From Pogostemon cablin (lineage: Eukaryota > Streptophyta > Magnoliopsida > Lamiales > Lamiaceae), in assembly GCA_023678885.1 (NCBI GenBank), contig CM042955.1, positions 16,751,835 through 16,815,834 on the forward strand: DNA of 64,000 nt, given 5' to 3'. This document shows positions 22,375 through 32,600 of the stretch, one piece after another; within the stretch, counting starts at the first letter, position 1, and every line of letters begins with the position of its first letter. The notes beneath the pieces were generated by a model that was not told the origin of the DNA, did not search any database, and saw only the letters and a list, made by a program, of their open reading frames with translations. The position numbers and the translations under genes are program-made.

Positions 22375-23301
22375 ATGACAGGCACTGTTAAGGTTGGTAT
22401 TAACTTAGCTGATTTCTCTTATTGGCAGGAATACCAGGCCCGCTGGGAGAAATTGAATATCAGACAAGGAATTCGACCGGAGAAATGTCGGGTGGATATA
22501 TCTGGGGAATATCCCCGAGTTTGGATGCAAGAAGGCTCAAATCTAAATGATATGAAACAATGGTATGATTTTGGAGCACTAGCTTCAATTTATACTATTG
22601 CACCAGGGTTCCCAGAACTTGCAAAACTTCAAGACTGGCTGGGAGAAAAGGTTTTCAAGGCATGGGAAAACAACTCGACTCTATCTAGAGGCGATGTATT
22701 GGAGCTATACTTCACCAGTGCAGCCCCAAAACCAGTCGGGAAAGGCAACCACGAGGCCTTCCATTTCATCAAGCTAAGAAGACCCGATGTCTCAGCGTCA
22801 AATAAGATCAAAGAGTCTTCTGGAAAAGAATCAGTTTTGGTTTCTACATTTTCTGAAGAGCAGATCTCTACGCGAAGAGCAAGGGGTTTGTACGCCTGCA
22901 TCAAAGCAATGGTGGAGGTGAAGTTCCCATTCAAATTCGAGCACAAGTCTTCGAATGGGTCTTTCTTGTTAAATACTTTAACAGGAAAGAAGACAGTATT
23001 TGCGGAGAAGGCGTTCCAAGAAAAACAAGAACTTCTCTGGAGAAACAAGATTCCGGTGAGTAAACAGACTCATCAGAGATATTGCAACATGGCCCATTTT
23101 GGGCAATGGACGAACAAGGTATGCACAAGTTGTTCCACCCAAACAGAACCAGAATTTGGGAAAGGGATAAGATTGGGCATAGGGATGATCAGAACTGCTG
23201 ATCCACCCCCAACAAAGGAGACACGTGGAAATAAGAGGGTGAAACCTCTTCAGAATACCCAGGAGCCGGGAGAATCATCAGGCACCAAAGAGGACAAATG
23301 A
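22375..23301 (+). CDS. Pararetrovirus 3'-terminal ORF (308 aa), transactivator position
   Basis: The longest intact frame of the provirus. It has an aromatic-rich N-terminal half (FSYWQEYQARWEKLNI and WYDFGALASIYT), a central K/E/F-rich part (VKFPFKFEHK) and a C-terminal part with CTSC and a hydrophilic tail. It lies last before the promoter, where caulimovirids place their inclusion-body/transactivator ORF or a fourth unknown ORF. No motif I know secures either role, so only the position is informative. It has no stop or frame change, unlike the pol region. Confidence 0.55.
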   Translation: MTGTVKVGINLADFSYWQEYQARWEKLNIRQGIRPEKCRVDISGEYPRVWMQEGSNLNDMKQWYDFGALASIYTIAPGFPELAKLQDWLGEKVFKAWENNSTLSRGDVLELYFTSAAPKPVGKGNHEAFHFIKLRRPDVSASNKIKESSGKESVLVSTFSEEQISTRRARGLYACIKAMVEVKFPFKFEHKSSNGSFLLNTLTGKKTVFAEKAFQEKQELLWRNKIPVSKQTHQRYCNMAHFGQWTNKVCTSCSTQTEPEFGKGIRLGIGMIRTADPPPTKETRGNKRVKPLQNTQEPGESSGTKEDK

Positions 23302-23384
23302 CTCCTCAAAAAAGCAAGAGCCAGGTGACCTTTCCGAAAGGGTAAGAGACAGGTGACCGACAAGGAAGATGACCCACAAAAGGG

Positions 23385-23549
23385 AATCCAATAAAGAGAG
23401 ACCAGCCAGCTGCTGAAAAGCGGGCATCCAATGTAAAGTGACGTAAGCAGTGACGTCACAAAGAAGAATCCAATAAAGAAAAGGAAGACCAGCCAGCTGA
23501 AAGGTGGGCATCCAATGTTAGGTGACGCAAGCAGTGACGTCACAAAAGA
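23385..23549 (+). promoter_or_regulatory. Duplicated viral enhancer with two as-1-like elements
   Basis: Two units of about 82 bases (23385-23466 and 23467-23549) share GAATCCAATAAAG, ACCAGCCAGCTG, GGGCATCCAATGT and a paired TGACG motif. The paired motifs are TGACGTAAGCAGTGACGTCA at 23439-23458 and TGACGCAAGCAGTGACGTCA at 23523-23542. Paired TGACG motifs are the as-1 element of the CaMV 35S promoter, bound by TGA bZIP factors. Confidence 0.85.
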
Positions 23550-23589
23550 TTGAGAGGCTTTGAAATCTGGATTTCAAATCCGAAGCCTC

Positions 23590-23597
23590 TATAAATA
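23590..23597 (+). promoter_or_regulatory. TATA box of the pararetrovirus promoter
   Basis: TATAAATA within CCTCTATAAATAGG, 47 bases after the second as-1-like site. A short hairpin-like sequence (TGAAATCTGGATTTCAAATC) lies between. Transcription would start about 30 bases downstream, near 23620. Confidence 0.8.
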
Positions 23598-23753
23598 GGT
23601 GTGTTGAGGAAGTAGAAGGTATAGACCATTCTCCCCGGTTTTCTCTTTCTAAAATAAACATTGTATCTCTTTTCTTTGTATGAGTGTTCTGAGTGCAGCT
23701 ACAATAGGTAGCTAAAGGAGTTATCTCCTCTTGTTCTGTGAGAATGATTGTGT

Positions 23754-23785
23754 AATAAATTCTCCATTCAATAAATAAATAATCT
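23754..23785 (+). terminator. Pararetrovirus poly(A) signals
   Basis: AATAAA at 23754-23759 and AATAAATAAATAA from 23770. They lie about 130-150 bases after the expected start site, as in caulimovirids, where the signal is inside the terminal redundancy. Confidence 0.6.
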
Positions 23786-24221
23786 TGGGTTACTGTCCGC
23801 ATGTAACCTTTCATTTTATTCTGCAACTTCAATCTCCATACTTTTCGATGAAAAACAGTAACAGCATCCTGTACACCCGGTGTAGGAAACGAACCAGGTT
23901 TGTGCTGAGATCCGCTGAAGGAACGGGATTGATCCATCACACTGCGGGCCGCGTAGTTAGCTGTGAGGAGCAGCTGTAAAACCTTCCAGATACCCGGTGG
24001 ATTGACGGTCAAAAAAGGTACTGTTACTGTTTTAAGTTGATTAGCTATGAGATTAATGTTGTTTAAATAATGTACGGAAGCATGGTGGACCTGATATGGT
24101 CGTAATGGACTATGTCTATTTTGAAAGATAAGAATTTTGATGAAAATGGGGGTGAAATGAGTACATAAAGATATAGAAAGCTATTTTATTAAAGAAATCT
24201 GAAAATAGTAAAATGAGTGGT

Positions 24222-24428
24222 TGGTACCTAGCAAAACTTTGAGATATTTTAAATCTTGGGACGGTTTTGGAGAAATTCAAAAGTTATGGGACTAATTTGG
24301 TGACAAAATAAGATATGAGACTAAATCGGTGGAATTTTAAAAGGTACTGGACTAAATCAAATATTTTAAGTATTTTGGGACCGTTTTGAAAAAAGTAAAA
24401 AGTTGTGGGACGTTTTTGGTATTTAACT
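24222..24428 (-). repeat. Right inverted flank of the pararetrovirus copy
   Basis: Repeated GGGAC(G/T)..TTT units (TTGGGACGGTTTTGG, ATGGGACTAATTTGG, TTTTGGGACCGTTTTG, TGTGGGACGTTTTTGG) in inverted orientation to 18332-18445. Confidence 0.7.
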
Positions 24429-25343
24429 CTTGTAAATAAGTGTAGTTTTTATGGTTTTGAAAATTAAATAATGGTTTTCAAAATTCAAAAGAAAAATTGA
24501 ACATGTGATAGTTGATATTTGTTATTGTTTTCAAAATTCAAAAGAAATATTGAACATGTGATAGTTGATATTTGTTATAATTTTGCTTTGGTAGGTTTAG
24601 TGAACACTCTTAAGAAAGTTTACTAAAAATATTTTTCATGTGGGGGGAATTCTCTCATAGGATACATTTCCTTCCACCAAACGTATTTTGAATCATTCAA
24701 AATCAACCGAAATTTCAATGATCATTACTCAAATCAATAATGTTTTTCATTCACTCCATCTCCAACAATAAGTTATTTTTTTATTAATGATATTTTTATT
24801 TTCCTTTCCTTTTTCTCTTCAACTCATAAAAAATTTAAAGATCTTTATACATAATAGTTTATGACAAGAGATGATATTTAGGGGGTGATAATGACACGAA
24901 TTAAAAGAAAAGAAAAAATCATAAATTCCGAATGAGATATTAAAAAAAGTTAATCAAAATATTTGTTTGCTTTAATAAAGAAAAGAAAGATTATGATCCA
25001 TGTTTATTGACTCAATTGGCAAATGTCCACTATATGGGCCTCCAATATCTCCCACTTTGAATTCTAAAGTTAGTTAATTGGTCCATCACTTCACTCCTGT
25101 CTCTCTCCATGATTCTGAATACATAATCTTTACTTTATGTATATCAGCACCACACTCAAGATCTCTGTTGTTGACTGAATCCCATCCCAAATTGGTTAAT
25201 CATGTGTTGACGGTTATAGAAATCATCAAATTTCGTTGAATTCTTCCCATACACTACTGAAGAATACATATAAATAAATAAATATATATATATAGAGAGA
25301 GAGAGTGTTTTCTTAATTAACATGGAAAAGGAAAAAATAGAGA
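24429..25343. other. Gene-free interval with a 57-bp tandem duplication
   Basis: TTTTCAAAATTCAAAAGAAA plus AACATGTGATAGTTGATATT occurs at 24474 and 24530. A short AT/AG microsatellite lies at 25275-25305. No gene is seen. Confidence 0.65.
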
Positions 25344-25460
25344 GTTTTCTTGAAAAACTGTATAAATTTGATTATGCAAGATAAATAGTGCTTGAATATA
25401 AATTGTGCAGGTCATGGCTCGCGATCTCACTGGTGTAGCATACAATAAATTCACGCGGTA
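25344..25460 (+). repeat. Deleted copy of the three-repeat gene's flanks
   Basis: Bases 25344-25395 match intron 2 of the three-repeat gene (10021-10071). Nine bases later, 25405-25460 match its 3' flank (11250-11306). The roughly 1.18 kb between them, including the last exon, is missing here. Confidence 0.8.
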
Positions 25461-27090
25461 AAGGTCCAGATGGGTCATGGCTAAAGCCGCTGTTGAAATA
25501 ATAGAAAAAAAATGACCCCTAGTGGACGAAAAAAGACTAAAATCGGACACTGGAGGATCACTTTTGAAAAATTACCAAATCTGATGACCGAAGTTGGATT
25601 TGACCTATCCCAAATGACCAAAATTGATATTTGCTTGAGATTAATTTATAGGAGTAAGATTCGTAATTTTTTATTTTTATTTTTGCAATTAACCGTTTAT
25701 TTTTTTTTTTATTCTTTTGATGATTATGGATTAACAAATAAAAGTGAAGAAATTAACTTGCGTTTGGCTTTTAAAAAAATTGGTCCAACACCCTTTGTTA
25801 TTCATGGAATAAATGAATAGGAGTTTTGAAAGCACAATCAATGGGGATGATTGTCTTGGACTTGGACTTGGACTTTAGGAGTTTAAATTAAAAAATTAAT
25901 CTAATTATTCACAAATTATCATGAAATTAAATTTTAACCTACTCAAAATTAAAAAATAAATACGACAATCTTACCATTGACTGAATCTTTATATAATATT
26001 TCATTGGCTTATAAAATTTATTTGTCATAATAAATTTTCACGTACAAATTCAAATATATTGTATGTTATACCGGTGAGACCGCGAGTCACCAGATTAAAT
26101 CTATTTTAGAATATTCGTGTTCAGATTTTAGAAATCAATAAAAAAAAGAAGATTTAGTCACTACTAGACACTACTAGAATGATGCGAGACTCAATTATAC
26201 ATGCATGCAAACAATTAATTGTATGTGTATATTTATATAGACCCAATAGATTTAGGAGAGAGAAGAGAGCTTCTAGTGAATCAATTATACATACAAACAA
26301 TTAATTATATAATATATATATATATATACCCAATGGATTTAGGAGAGAGAAGACTAGCTTTTGCAGAAGATGTGATTCAGAGTTAGAAGATAATGAAGGT
26401 GGTAGGAATGAAGAGAGGGGAGGAGAGTGGTAGGTAGTGTTGTTACAAAAATCGAGCAGCTCGAGCTCGGCTCGACTCATGTTTGTTCGAGTTCGAGCCT
26501 GTGTAGTACTCATTAAGTTATCGCGAGTACTCGATTATTTTAATAAATTTTATATTTTATATATATACTAGGTAAGCGTGGCACCCTCGTGAGGTACTCA
26601 CCCATTATTTATGTAAGATGTTCACGGCATTATATTGAGTAAAAGGGAAATTCCCCGAGTACATAGATGCTTTAAAATTTGCACATAGTAGCATGGATGA
26701 AGAAGAACATTTCTTTAGATGTAGCAACCAATAGTCAGCAGTAAAATACAGACAATATAGTTAGATTGAATTGTAACCCAGATTGAAATAATGAAAATCA
26801 AGTCAAACTCCATCGGTGTTAGGTGTGATTAAGAAAAGTTTGATATTATAGGGAGATTAAGAAAAGTTTGACCTTTAGGGATATTATGGTGTTTTTTAAT
26901 AATAAATACTAATAAAGTATGTTAGGTGTGATTAGAGGTGTTAAAAAGCACAAAAACCATGGGCCCTTCCCGTTTAACCCTAAAAAAAAGTAGGATTAGG
27001 GCCAAGAAATTTGAGCCCATTTAATATAAGGGTTTTTTGGCCTGAATCGATTAGCCCGTGGACTAATTGGGCTGGCCCATAGAATTGCGA
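25461..27090. other. Gene-free interval with fragments of repeats
   Basis: It contains the inverted 3'-flank motif at 26059-26093 and a CTCGAGCTCGGCTCGA-rich MITE-like scrap at 26450-26540. At 26927-27080, GGGCCC/GGCCC-rich sequence typical of a hAT MITE leads into an (ATT)n run. No coding frame of note. Confidence 0.55.

Positions 27091-27128
<38 letters not shown>
27091..27128. repeat. (ATT)n microsatellite
   Basis: About 12 ATT units. Confidence 0.95.
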
Positions 27129-27130
<2 letters not shown>

Positions 27131-27788
27131 TTAATTTATCTTAACACTTATAACATATACATCAACCACCCCTCCTATCCTACCTCCAATCAATTGTGGG
27201 ATAAACTCTCATCATCCTTTAATTTTCATCTATTTCTCATCCTTTATCTCACTTTAACCCATCATTTTCTCTAATAATAAAATAATACTAAATAAATATG
27301 ATCTCAAACAAGGTTAATCAAATCAACCAACATATGATTAGAACATGCATTCCTGGTTTGACTTAAATGATCAACATGATTCTAATTTGTAACAATGACA
27401 ATATCAAATGAAGGGGCAGGAGCGCACCAGAGGGAATATTAATTTGGGCTTGGGCAGGCTGATGCCGGAATTACAGATCAGGTTTTTGGGCCGTTGCATT
27501 GGGTTAATTTGGGCCACAAACTAGATTCTGGAGGTCAATGAGAACATATTAAGATAGAGTATGAGTTAATAATATCCCTGCACCCAATATATTTATATTT
27601 TATTCAGTAATGTATATTCCTCTATCCTATTTAAATAGTTATATTGAATGTTTGCACATTAAAGAATATACTTTTTCGTTTTATTTAAGATTGTACCTTT
27701 TTTTTAAGATACAAATGAGAGTTGCAATTTGAAAAGACAAGACAGAGAGAGTAATAATTCAATGTGTAGTGGTACGAGAGATATAGTA

Positions 27789-28075
27789 CTCCCTCCGTCC
27801 TGGGTATTTTTATCTCTGGCACAGAGATTAAGACGTTTTATTTTTTTAATATATAATGTAAGAAAAAGTATGGATAAATTAGTGATTTAAAAAGAAAAAG
27901 TAAATAAAGTTGTTGGAAATGATGAATAAAGTGTAAAAAAGTAATTAAAGTTATTGAGATTGTAAAAAGTAGGTAATAAAATAGTATTATTTATTTTTAC
28001 CAAAAATAGAATGGGTAAAAATACGTTGGACACCCCAAAATGGAAAGTGGGTAAAAATATATGGAACGGAGGGAG
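27789..28075. mobile_element. Stowaway-type MITE
   Basis: CTCCCTCCGTCCTGGGTATT at the left pairs with a right end AACGGAGGGAG, with TA on both sides. Confidence 0.85.
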
Positions 28076-28454
28076 TAATATTTTGATGTATAGTGGAGGG
28101 GTGTATTAGTGTTATATGTGGGCCCCATATAAAAATACTATTAATTGTTTTGTGTGAGTTTTATCTATTAGAATGGAAAATGTAACTTTTTTTTAGTAAA
28201 ATATCATAATTCGTAAAATATAGTTATTCTTGTGGTTGGATGAAGGGAAGTATGTATTTTTTAGTGAATAGTATATATTTTTATATTCAATTGTTCATTA
28301 AAAATTGTAAGAATTTTTTATAACAGATTGTTTAAGTTTTTATTATTAATGTATACTATATTCTTATTATAAATAGTGCACGGTATTAATCTCGTCTGCC
28401 AATCTTTTAATGAGAATAAATTTCTGCTTTTAAAATAACAAAAGTTAACTAGGT

Positions 28455-28775
28455 AGGGGTAGACATGCACCACGGAACCGGAACCGGCGGTTCGAACCGG
28501 GGAACCGCCGGTTCCGGAACCGGCCAAAAAAAAACCGGAACCGGATAAGGAAAGTTAGGTTCCGGTTCCTCATATTTGGGAAAAAAAACCGGCGGTTCCG
28601 GTTCCGAAGAACCGCCGGTTTTTCAATTTTTTTTACTTTTTACGCTTAAAACAAAATAAAAAAATTAAAAACCGGAACCGGAACCGGCGGTTCCGGAACC
28701 GAAACCTTCGTACCGGTTCCGGTTCCCCCTACCTTGGAACCGGAACCGGCGGTTCCGAACCGGGGTACATGGACT
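28455..28775. mobile_element. GC-rich inverted-repeat element, probably hAT-like
   Basis: Dense GGAACCGGAACCGGCGGTTC and complementary runs in a 320-base stretch of an otherwise AT-rich region. It resembles the CCGG-rich subterminal parts of the hAT element at 15756. I could not find exact ends or a target duplication. Confidence 0.5.
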
Positions 28776-29150
28776 GGATCCGAATTACTGCCATTTTATC
28801 TTATTAAATTGGGCTGCTGGCGCTATAACTATTATTGGTTGACATTTGACGTTTCATATTATTTTCAGTTAATGTATTCCATTTTATTATTATGACAACC
28901 AGATAGTAAATTCACATGATGCACGATTTTTGTATAAATTATTATTCAAAGTATGTTTGAATGGTAAGAAAAAACAGGAATTTTACTTCCAAATAAAATT
29001 TCTTATAAAACATTGATTATGTGAGAAAATTTGTGAAACATGTTAAAATTTATTTAGTATATGAATAAAGTATGTTTAATGGTTATTAAAGAATGTTTCC
29101 TTAAAATATGGTGATTAAAATATTTTAAAGTATGATTTTAGGGTGTTAAG

Positions 29151-29683
29151 TTTATGATTTTAGGATTAATATTTATGTTATTATATAATAATTGTAACAT
29201 CTTTTGTCAATAACCAAGAATTAAATTTCACTGCCGTAGTTAGTGTGGAGCAATTCCTTTGAGGCTCCTTGTATATAGCTTGTAATTGTCCAACTTTAGT
29301 TAATGAATTCGTCAGATTTATGTTTCCTTTATTTTGTTAGTTCGAGTTTGGTTTGACGATTTCAGTATTATTTATTTAAAATCCAATAGTTTAACTTTAA
29401 CTCCTCTCTCTATATAATTTAAGTAAAGAATGACATAAATTCCTGTGGTGTAACAGCTGGTCATTCCGCGTGGAAAGTCATTCATAATTTCATAATAAAT
29501 AATGAAACATAAATTGAAAAAAAGTCAACAAATAAGGTTGGAACAATTGTTATAGCAACAATTTTAATACAGCAAATTAACCCTTCATAATTCACTAATT
29601 ATTATTTCATACAATACAATTATAATAACAATAAACACTAAGCTAAAAAATGGATATATTGTTGTTAACAACATTTGTATTAA
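29151..29683. other. Gene-free interval before the glyoxalase last exon
   Basis: No coding sequence seen. On the minus strand this is the 3' flank of the glyoxalase-like gene. Confidence 0.5.
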
Positions 29684-32600
29684 TCAGATGGAAAGATCCA
29701 TGAGGTTCATTGCCAGGTTCTCCATCATCAACCCGTCCACCTCCCCAATGCAATATTGCATGTTTCCTACAATTCATTACACGCTTGATTAGATTAATTT
29801 ACACACATAATTCGTCATCAATCTTACACACATATATATGTATAGCTAGTTAGAGACAGACAGGTCGGCTCATTATTCCGATATAATTATTATATAGGTA
29901 AAGTATGTGTAAATAATAATTAATATAATAAATATTAATTATAAATCCACATATGAAAGTAAAGTGGATAAGAGAGAAAGAGGAAGTTAAAAGTAGTTTT
30001 TAACTTCTCCTTGAAGATTTTATTTGATTCTGCGTAAGCAGTTATCAGAACATGCATTCAGAACAAGCAGAACGAAGAACGTAGAGAATAGTATTCTCTC
30101 TCGTTTTCTCTCCCGATTTCACATCACAAATCCAGTTAACATATTCCGGATTAGTACCATATCGTGGAATACAATCTTTCAACCCCGTGTTGGAGATTTG
30201 ATCTAGAGATCACGGTTTAACGACGTGAGTACCAACAGGTTCGTACTTTCTTCTTCCGCTGCAACGAGAACTCAAAGGAGAAAGGTATGGTTTCTCCCTG
30301 TGTATGAAAGTGAGTTTTCCAACATTGGTATCAGAGCCAATTGTTGGTACTCCGTGTTTATGTTTATCTCTGAATTTTCATGTTTTAAATTTTCTGCCTT
30401 CATGATTTAAATGTTCTCACATAAATTTTTATTTGATGTTATATGATTGCTGTATTGTATGACATTAATGGGTTGCATATGTGAGTATGAGGCAGATTAT
30501 GGTTTATCCCAGTGAACATGTGTTTTTTGACGTTGAAATTCACCATGAATGATTAAGGGTGTTATTTTTTGTCATTTTTTCATGCAAGTAAAAGCATGTT
30601 TTATTTAATCTACTGGATAGGGCTCGTCGAGAGGAGTCCGGCAGTATTTTTTGTGCATTTTTTGGCCTTCTAAAACTCAAGATATGATTTTTGAAGTTTT
30701 TTTTCGTTCTTGGGGCTAAACTGCAAAAGTTCAGAAACTTCAGGGGTTGATTTTTGAAAATTCGATAAAGTTTAGGGACTTGATCGTAATTTTGAAAAAC
30801 CTGAAGGCGGACCGGGTCAATCAGACGGATCCGGGTCAGACCCAGCAGAACCGGGTCGGTCCAGTGGGTCAACCCATAACCGGAACCGCCGGTGAACAGG
30901 TCGGCAGGTGGTGGCGCGTGTAGTTCACGCTCTGTCAACGGCAAATCGGCGGTGGCGCGTGAATCCCACGCGCCGGTAAATGGCAGAGGCGCGTGTGTTA
31001 CACGCGCCGGCAGCCACCATCTCCGGTGGAGGCGCGTGTGTTGCACGCGCCGGAACTCAGGCTGCTTCCAGCCGCGCGTGGTGGCGTGTGCGGGCGTTTG
31101 TTGGCTGTTGCCGGTGCGTGGGAGCGCGTGCCGGCGCGTTGGATGTTTATGTCGGCGCGTTGGGGCGCGTGCGGGCGCGTGCAATCGTTTTCCAGCCACT
31201 GTTTGATATTTCCGACGTGTTTTCGATGCATTGAATCCGATGGTGATGTTTCCGAGAACGTTGGACGTCATCTTTAAGTGTGTATATGTGGTTTTACTTC
31301 ATTTTATGACATATTTGTTGAATACGAACCTATGGGGTGGCTATTTGGTTGCGATTTTCGGTAATATTGCACCTTAATATGTCATTTAATTCTAAATTCA
31401 TGGTGTTAGTGTTGTTATAATTGTTCAAACTCCTGTAGCCTATGAAAGTGGGAGCCAAAGTGAGTTGGACTGATACACTTGTGAATATGCCTATTGCATA
31501 TTGGAAAAGTTGTTTCCATATGCATTATATTGAGAGGAAGTTCATGTGATATAGTTTGACTAACACTGGTGTGTTTGATATTTGGTTGCTCGTTTTTTCT
31601 CAGAGGCATGTCAGGATCGGGAACAATTACAGAAGAAGACATTAGGACTAAAGAGGAGGTCCTCCATGAATTCTTGAATTATAAAATGAAGCCTACACAC
31701 AACATAAGGGATCACGCAATTGAATTGATTGAACTCTACAACCGATTGCTGCCTTTAATTTATAGCAATGCAATTCCAAATGATAAGTATTTCGAAGTTT
31801 CCAGTCCTGAGACCTGGGCGAACACTTTGTCTTCTTACCTACAAAAGGATTTTTGGGTTCAGTGGGAGACTTATAAATTGAAACCTAATGGTCGTCAAAT
31901 TATGCAAGATTTGGCTGATGCTTCTGAAGCAGAATATAGGACACAGGCACTAAGATCCGCCTGCTTAAGGATGGGAAGGATTCGACGTTCTGATTCTTTA
32001 AGACTAAGTAGTCGAGAGAAGCGTCAGATAAAGAATCCTCACATAGATCCTTTAGGGCAAGCTATTTATAGTGTGGGGACTAAGAAATTTGATTATGAGC
32101 ATCGATGGAAATCTAGTAATGATAAATTAGGGAGATTAATCCGTAGATTTCCTTAATTCATTTCCATTGTATTTCTAATTGGAAACTCAGGGAGTTCATT
32201 AGAATTTTATGTTCATGACTTGTCAGACTTAGTGTTTTCGCTATTGTGGATGGTTGTTTAAAGTTAAATTTATAAGTGGCTGTTCAATATTATTGTTGAT
32301 TACTTGAACAATGTGTTTTATGTTTTGAAACAAGAATCTAGTATTGTGACACTTGATGAGATTGATGATTAATAGTCTCCGAGCTATTTTTCGAGATCAA
32401 GTCTTGTGTTATTTATTGAGATGTCTATGTTTGGCATAACGTAAAACTTAATAAAACATTAATAACATACTGAATCACTATTATCTCTATCAAATAAATG
32501 AACATCGAAATCTATTGTCGTTGAGTTGCACAAAGGTGAGAAACTCAATAGTGACAATTATGACACAGACATCATAAAATTTGGTACATATTGTATGAAC

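Larger units (their letters stand above)
18446..24221 (+). mobile_element. Endogenous plant pararetrovirus (Caulimoviridae), internally deleted
   Basis: In order, the copy carries a Met-tRNA primer site, two small ORFs, a capsid-like region with a CCHC knuckle, a movement-protein-like piece, the end of reverse transcriptase with RNase H, two further ORFs, a promoter and poly(A) signals. It has no LTRs and no integrase, as expected of caulimovirids, which enter genomes passively. Protease and the RT catalytic core are absent between about 21300 and 21330. A capsid-like domain ahead of the movement-like domain is an arrangement I associate with cavemovirus- or solendovirus-like members, but the genus cannot be fixed by eye. 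Several stops and frame changes show that the copy cannot make a complete polyprotein. Confidence 0.85.
27399..29150. repeat. Second copy of the 5.9-7.2 kb segment
   Basis: AATATCAAATGAAGGGGCAG at 27399 corresponds to 5867, TTAATGAGAATAAATTTCTG near 28410 to 6890, and AAGTATGTTTAATGGTTATT near 29067 to about 7105. A Stowaway element and a GC-rich inverted repeat lie in the middle of this copy only. Confidence 0.65.

Noticed and set aside
22375..23301. Naming the 308-codon ORF a caulimovirid transactivator
   Set aside because: Position fits, but length and visible motifs do not establish it.
28455..28775. Exact hAT borders for the GC-rich inverted repeat
   Set aside because: Neither an 8-bp duplication nor matching ends could be read, so it is listed only as a probable element.
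30540..31271. 243-codon frame on the minus strand
   Set aside because: It lies across the GC-rich palindromic leader of the copia element. Composition is proline/arginine-rich and follows from the GC repeats, and parallel frames exist on the plus strand.
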